The notes beneath the pieces are model-generated. The model did no database searches. It was given only the letters and a program-made list of their open reading frames with translations, and was not told where the DNA came from. The translations under genes and the position numbers were made by a program. 64,000 nucleotides of DNA from Streptomyces canus (GTDB lineage Bacteria; Actinomycetota; Actinomycetes; Streptomycetales; Streptomycetaceae), in contig NZ_KQ948656.1 of assembly GCF_001514145.1 (NCBI RefSeq), positions 992,001-1,056,000 of the forward strand, given 5' to 3'. Shown here in pieces: positions 62,204 through 64,000 of the stretch (position 1 is the first letter of the stretch; every line of letters starts with the position of its first letter).

Positions 62204-64000
62204 TCAGGGCTCCGTGCGGACCAGCTTGTCGTAGGCGTCCACGAGCCTGTTCGCGAGCTGGCCGACGCCTAGGGCGTCGAGGCCCTTCTGTCCGCTCACC
62301 GCTGCCCTGGCGGCGGTGCGTGCGGTGGCGAAGTCGGCCCATGAGTCGGCCGTGTAGTCGGTCCGGTCCGGGGAGCCCACCGTGTCCAGGGCGGTCCGGA
62401 GCGGTGTCGTGTCGACCGGCCCGTCCACGTCGCCGGAGAGCGCGGTGAAGGCGTCGAGCACGATCTTCCCGGACTTGAGGGTGAACGTCGCCGTGTGTCT
62501 GCCGTCGGGCAGGCCTCGCAGTGAGTACGTCGCCTGGCGCTTGTCGGTGGCGGTGGTCTTCGCGTTCCGGGCGACGGACCGGCCGTCCACGAGGACGTCG
62601 AGGACGGCGCTTCCGTCGTTGCCGCCGATGACGTCGATGCCCGTGCCGCGGAACGGGACGGTGACGGTCGCTCCCGCGGTGGCGCTGGTCGATGTCGAGC
62701 GGTACCAGTTCATCGCGTCGCCGAGGGAGGCGTTCCGGCTCCAGGTGCCGTCGTAGGCGACCGAGCCGTCCATGTTGTCGGTCAGCGTGGCGGCGTACGG
62801 GGTGTAGCCGGCGACCTTCTCGACCTTCAGGTTGTCGAAGGCGGTCGTGTGGAAGTCCGTGCCCAGCTTGACGCGGCCCTCGGTCACCGGCGTCGGGTCC
62901 TGGTAGGTGGCGACGGCCTGGCCGTCGACGTACGCGGTGACGGTCGCGCCCCTGGCCTCGACGGCGAGGCGGTAGCCGTCGGCCGCGGCGACCGTCCCGG
63001 TCCGCAGCGCCGTGCCGTACCGGTAGAGAGTCCAGCTCCCGCTCGGGCCGATCCCGACGCTGTACGCGGCGTCGGTCGCGGCCATGCCCTTCTGCTGGCG
63101 TACGCCCAGGGTGGCGAGGCCACCGGCCGGGTCCGGGAAGGAGACGTCGACCGAGGCCCGGTAGTTCTCCCAACGGAAGTCGCCGACCGTGGTGTTGGGG
63201 GTGTTCCGGTTCCAGGCGCCGGTGTCCTTCATCGACTGGTCCAGGTACTGGTACAGCACGTTGTCGCCGCTCGGCCCCTTGCCGACCTCCCAGGCGCCGG
63301 TCTGGTCGACCAGGTAACGGGGCTGGTTGCCACGGGAGGTGAGGTACGACTGGGAGACCTTGCGGGCGCCGTTGTCCGTGCCGACCCGGACCCGGCCCTC
63401 CTCCTCGTACCCGAAGTCGTCGGCGTACAGGACGGCGTCGTGGGTGTCGTGCTTCTTGCCGGTCGCGTCGGTGTCGAGGACCGTGCGGGCGGCGGTCTCG
63501 GGCAGGCGCTGCTTCGTCGCCTTGTCGGAGCTGCGGTCGAGGGTGGTGAACGTGACGATCGAGCGCGGCTTGACCGTGTAGGTGTAGTAGCCGTCGCCGT
63601 CGGGCCGGATCTGGGCGGCGAGATGCTTGAAGTTGGCGTCGTAGGCCTGGCCGGGGTCCGCCGCGCGGGTCTCCCAGACCTCCATGGTGGGATCGCCGCC
63701 CAGGGCCATGTTCTCGGCCTTGATGCGGTAACTCTTCGTCCGGTCACTGTCGTTGACGGCGATCGTCGAGAAGTCCTTCTTCGCCGGGTCGGCGAGCGTC
63801 ATGTAGCTGGGGGCGCCGTTCGAGCCGTCGACGTTCTCGGTGCCGCTGACGCCGCTGTAGCTCGCCTCGGGCACGGTGCGCCACATACCGGCCGTGTTGG
63901 TGTCGTTCTCCCAGCCGGTCTTCGCGAACTGGGTGAAGTGCTGCATCACATACACGGCGGCGTCGTAGTGGATGCTTCCCGACCACGGGTCACGGGCGCT
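62204..64000 (-). CDS. GH59-like galactocerebrosidase family protein, 5' part outside window
   Basis: The visible 598 residues are the C-terminal part; the frame is open to the right edge, where it reads RDPWSGSIHYDAAVYVMQHFTQFAKTGW, the late-barrel motif of GH59 galactocerebrosidases. A beta-sandwich (IAVNDSDRTKSYRIKAENMALGG), a lectin-like concanavalin fold (LATLGVRQQKGMAATDAAY), a CBM-like unit (NMDGSVAYDGTWSRNAS) and a short FIVAR-like helical end follow. The catalytic residues lie beyond 64000, so activity cannot be judged. The likely role is hydrolysis of beta-galactosides in extracellular glycans. No other gene lies in the 181 bp before the permease. Confidence 0.75.
   Translation of the reverse strand, partial: SARDPWSGSIHYDAAVYVMQHFTQFAKTGWENDTNTAGMWRTVPEASYSGVSGTENVDGSNGAPSYMTLADPAKKDFSTIAVNDSDRTKSYRIKAENMALGGDPTMEVWETRAADPGQAYDANFKHLAAQIRPDGDGYYTYTVKPRSIVTFTTLDRSSDKATKQRLPETAARTVLDTDATGKKHDTHDAVLYADDFGYEEEGRVRVGTDNGARKVSQSYLTSRGNQPRYLVDQTGAWEVGKGPSGDNVLYQYLDQSMKDTGAWNRNTPNTTVGDFRWENYRASVDVSFPDPAGGLATLGVRQQKGMAATDAAYSVGIGPSGSWTLYRYGTALRTGTVAAADGYRLAVEARGATVTAYVDGQAVATYQDPTPVTEGRVKLGTDFHTTAFDNLKVEKVAGYTPYAATLTDNMDGSVAYDGTWSRNASLGDAMNWYRSTSTSATAGATVTVPFRGTGIDVIGGNDGSAVLDVLVDGRSVARNAKTTATDKRQATYSLRGLPDGRHTATFTLKSGKIVLDAFTALSGDVDGPVDTTPLRTALDTVGSPDRTDYTADSWADFATARTAARAAVSGQKGLDALGVGQLANRLVDAYDKLVRTEP

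Noticed and set aside
1..64000. tRNA, rRNA, CRISPR arrays, insertion sequences or integrases
   Set aside because: I looked for cloverleaf-like stretches ending CCA, regular spaced direct repeats, transposase motifs and terminal inverted repeats, and saw none that could be supported.

Overview
The window reads as chromosome of a Streptomyces or a close relative. Base composition is very GC-rich with strong third-position GC, starts are often GTG or TTG, Tat and Sec lipoproteins occur, and there is an IdeR/DmdR-type iron box and a copy of an intergenic element I know from Streptomyces genomes. I see no rRNA, tRNA, CRISPR array, insertion sequence or integrase. I recognise 52 protein genes, two of them cut by the window edges (a DUF3626 gene at the left, a GH59-like glycosidase at the right).

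Layout. 1-13.9 kb is a mosaic of single genes: DUF3626, a quinone-oxidoreductase-like enzyme divergent from a CGNR regulator over three phased palindromes, an erythromycin-esterase homologue, an ArAE-type exporter, a lactonase-like lipoprotein, an iron-box-controlled DUF2470 protein, a TetR/CYP102-like P450 pair, a pentapeptide-repeat protein, DUF5999, a lipoprotein and a proline iminopeptidase. 13.9-32.5 kb is a complete L-rhamnose scavenging locus. One arm (minus strand) encodes the importer RhaT-P-Q-S, mutarotase RhaM, a secreted beta-propeller protein that may be a lyase, and a LacI repressor. The other arm (plus strand) encodes RhaI, RhaEW and RhaB, then LutABC, which can burn the resulting lactate. 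A cytoplasmic GH78 rhamnosidase closes the block. Both arms fire from a 274-bp divergent promoter region holding three LacI-type palindromes.

32.5-43.2 kb holds two hypothetical proteins, a MacB-type ABC pair ending in a perfect terminator, a MoxR/VWA pair, a 0.7-kb decayed stretch, an SDR and an MDR oxidoreductase facing each other over two TetR-type palindromes, a cupin, and a YheO-type regulator with a threonine dehydratase-like enzyme. 43.2-49.8 kb is a second sugar locus: MFS transporter, two different GH35 beta-galactosidase-type enzymes and a LacI regulator, with a perfect 16-bp palindrome over the promoter. 49.8-56.9 kb has a kinase/M23-like/aminotransferase fusion, a PAP2 phosphatase, a YihY/BrkB membrane protein and a secreted ricin-lectin beta-helix protein.

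57.2-60.2 kb is the most interesting block: a tight three-gene operon encoding a small EACC1-like protein, a caspase-fold protease with intact His/Cys dyad, and an unrecognised all-helical 555-residue protein. It resembles a conflict or regulated-cell-death module. An APC permease and the GH59-like enzyme follow. The rhamnose, GH35 and GH59 genes together suggest growth on plant arabinogalactan-type glycans that carry rhamnose, glucuronic acid and galactose; this is an inference.
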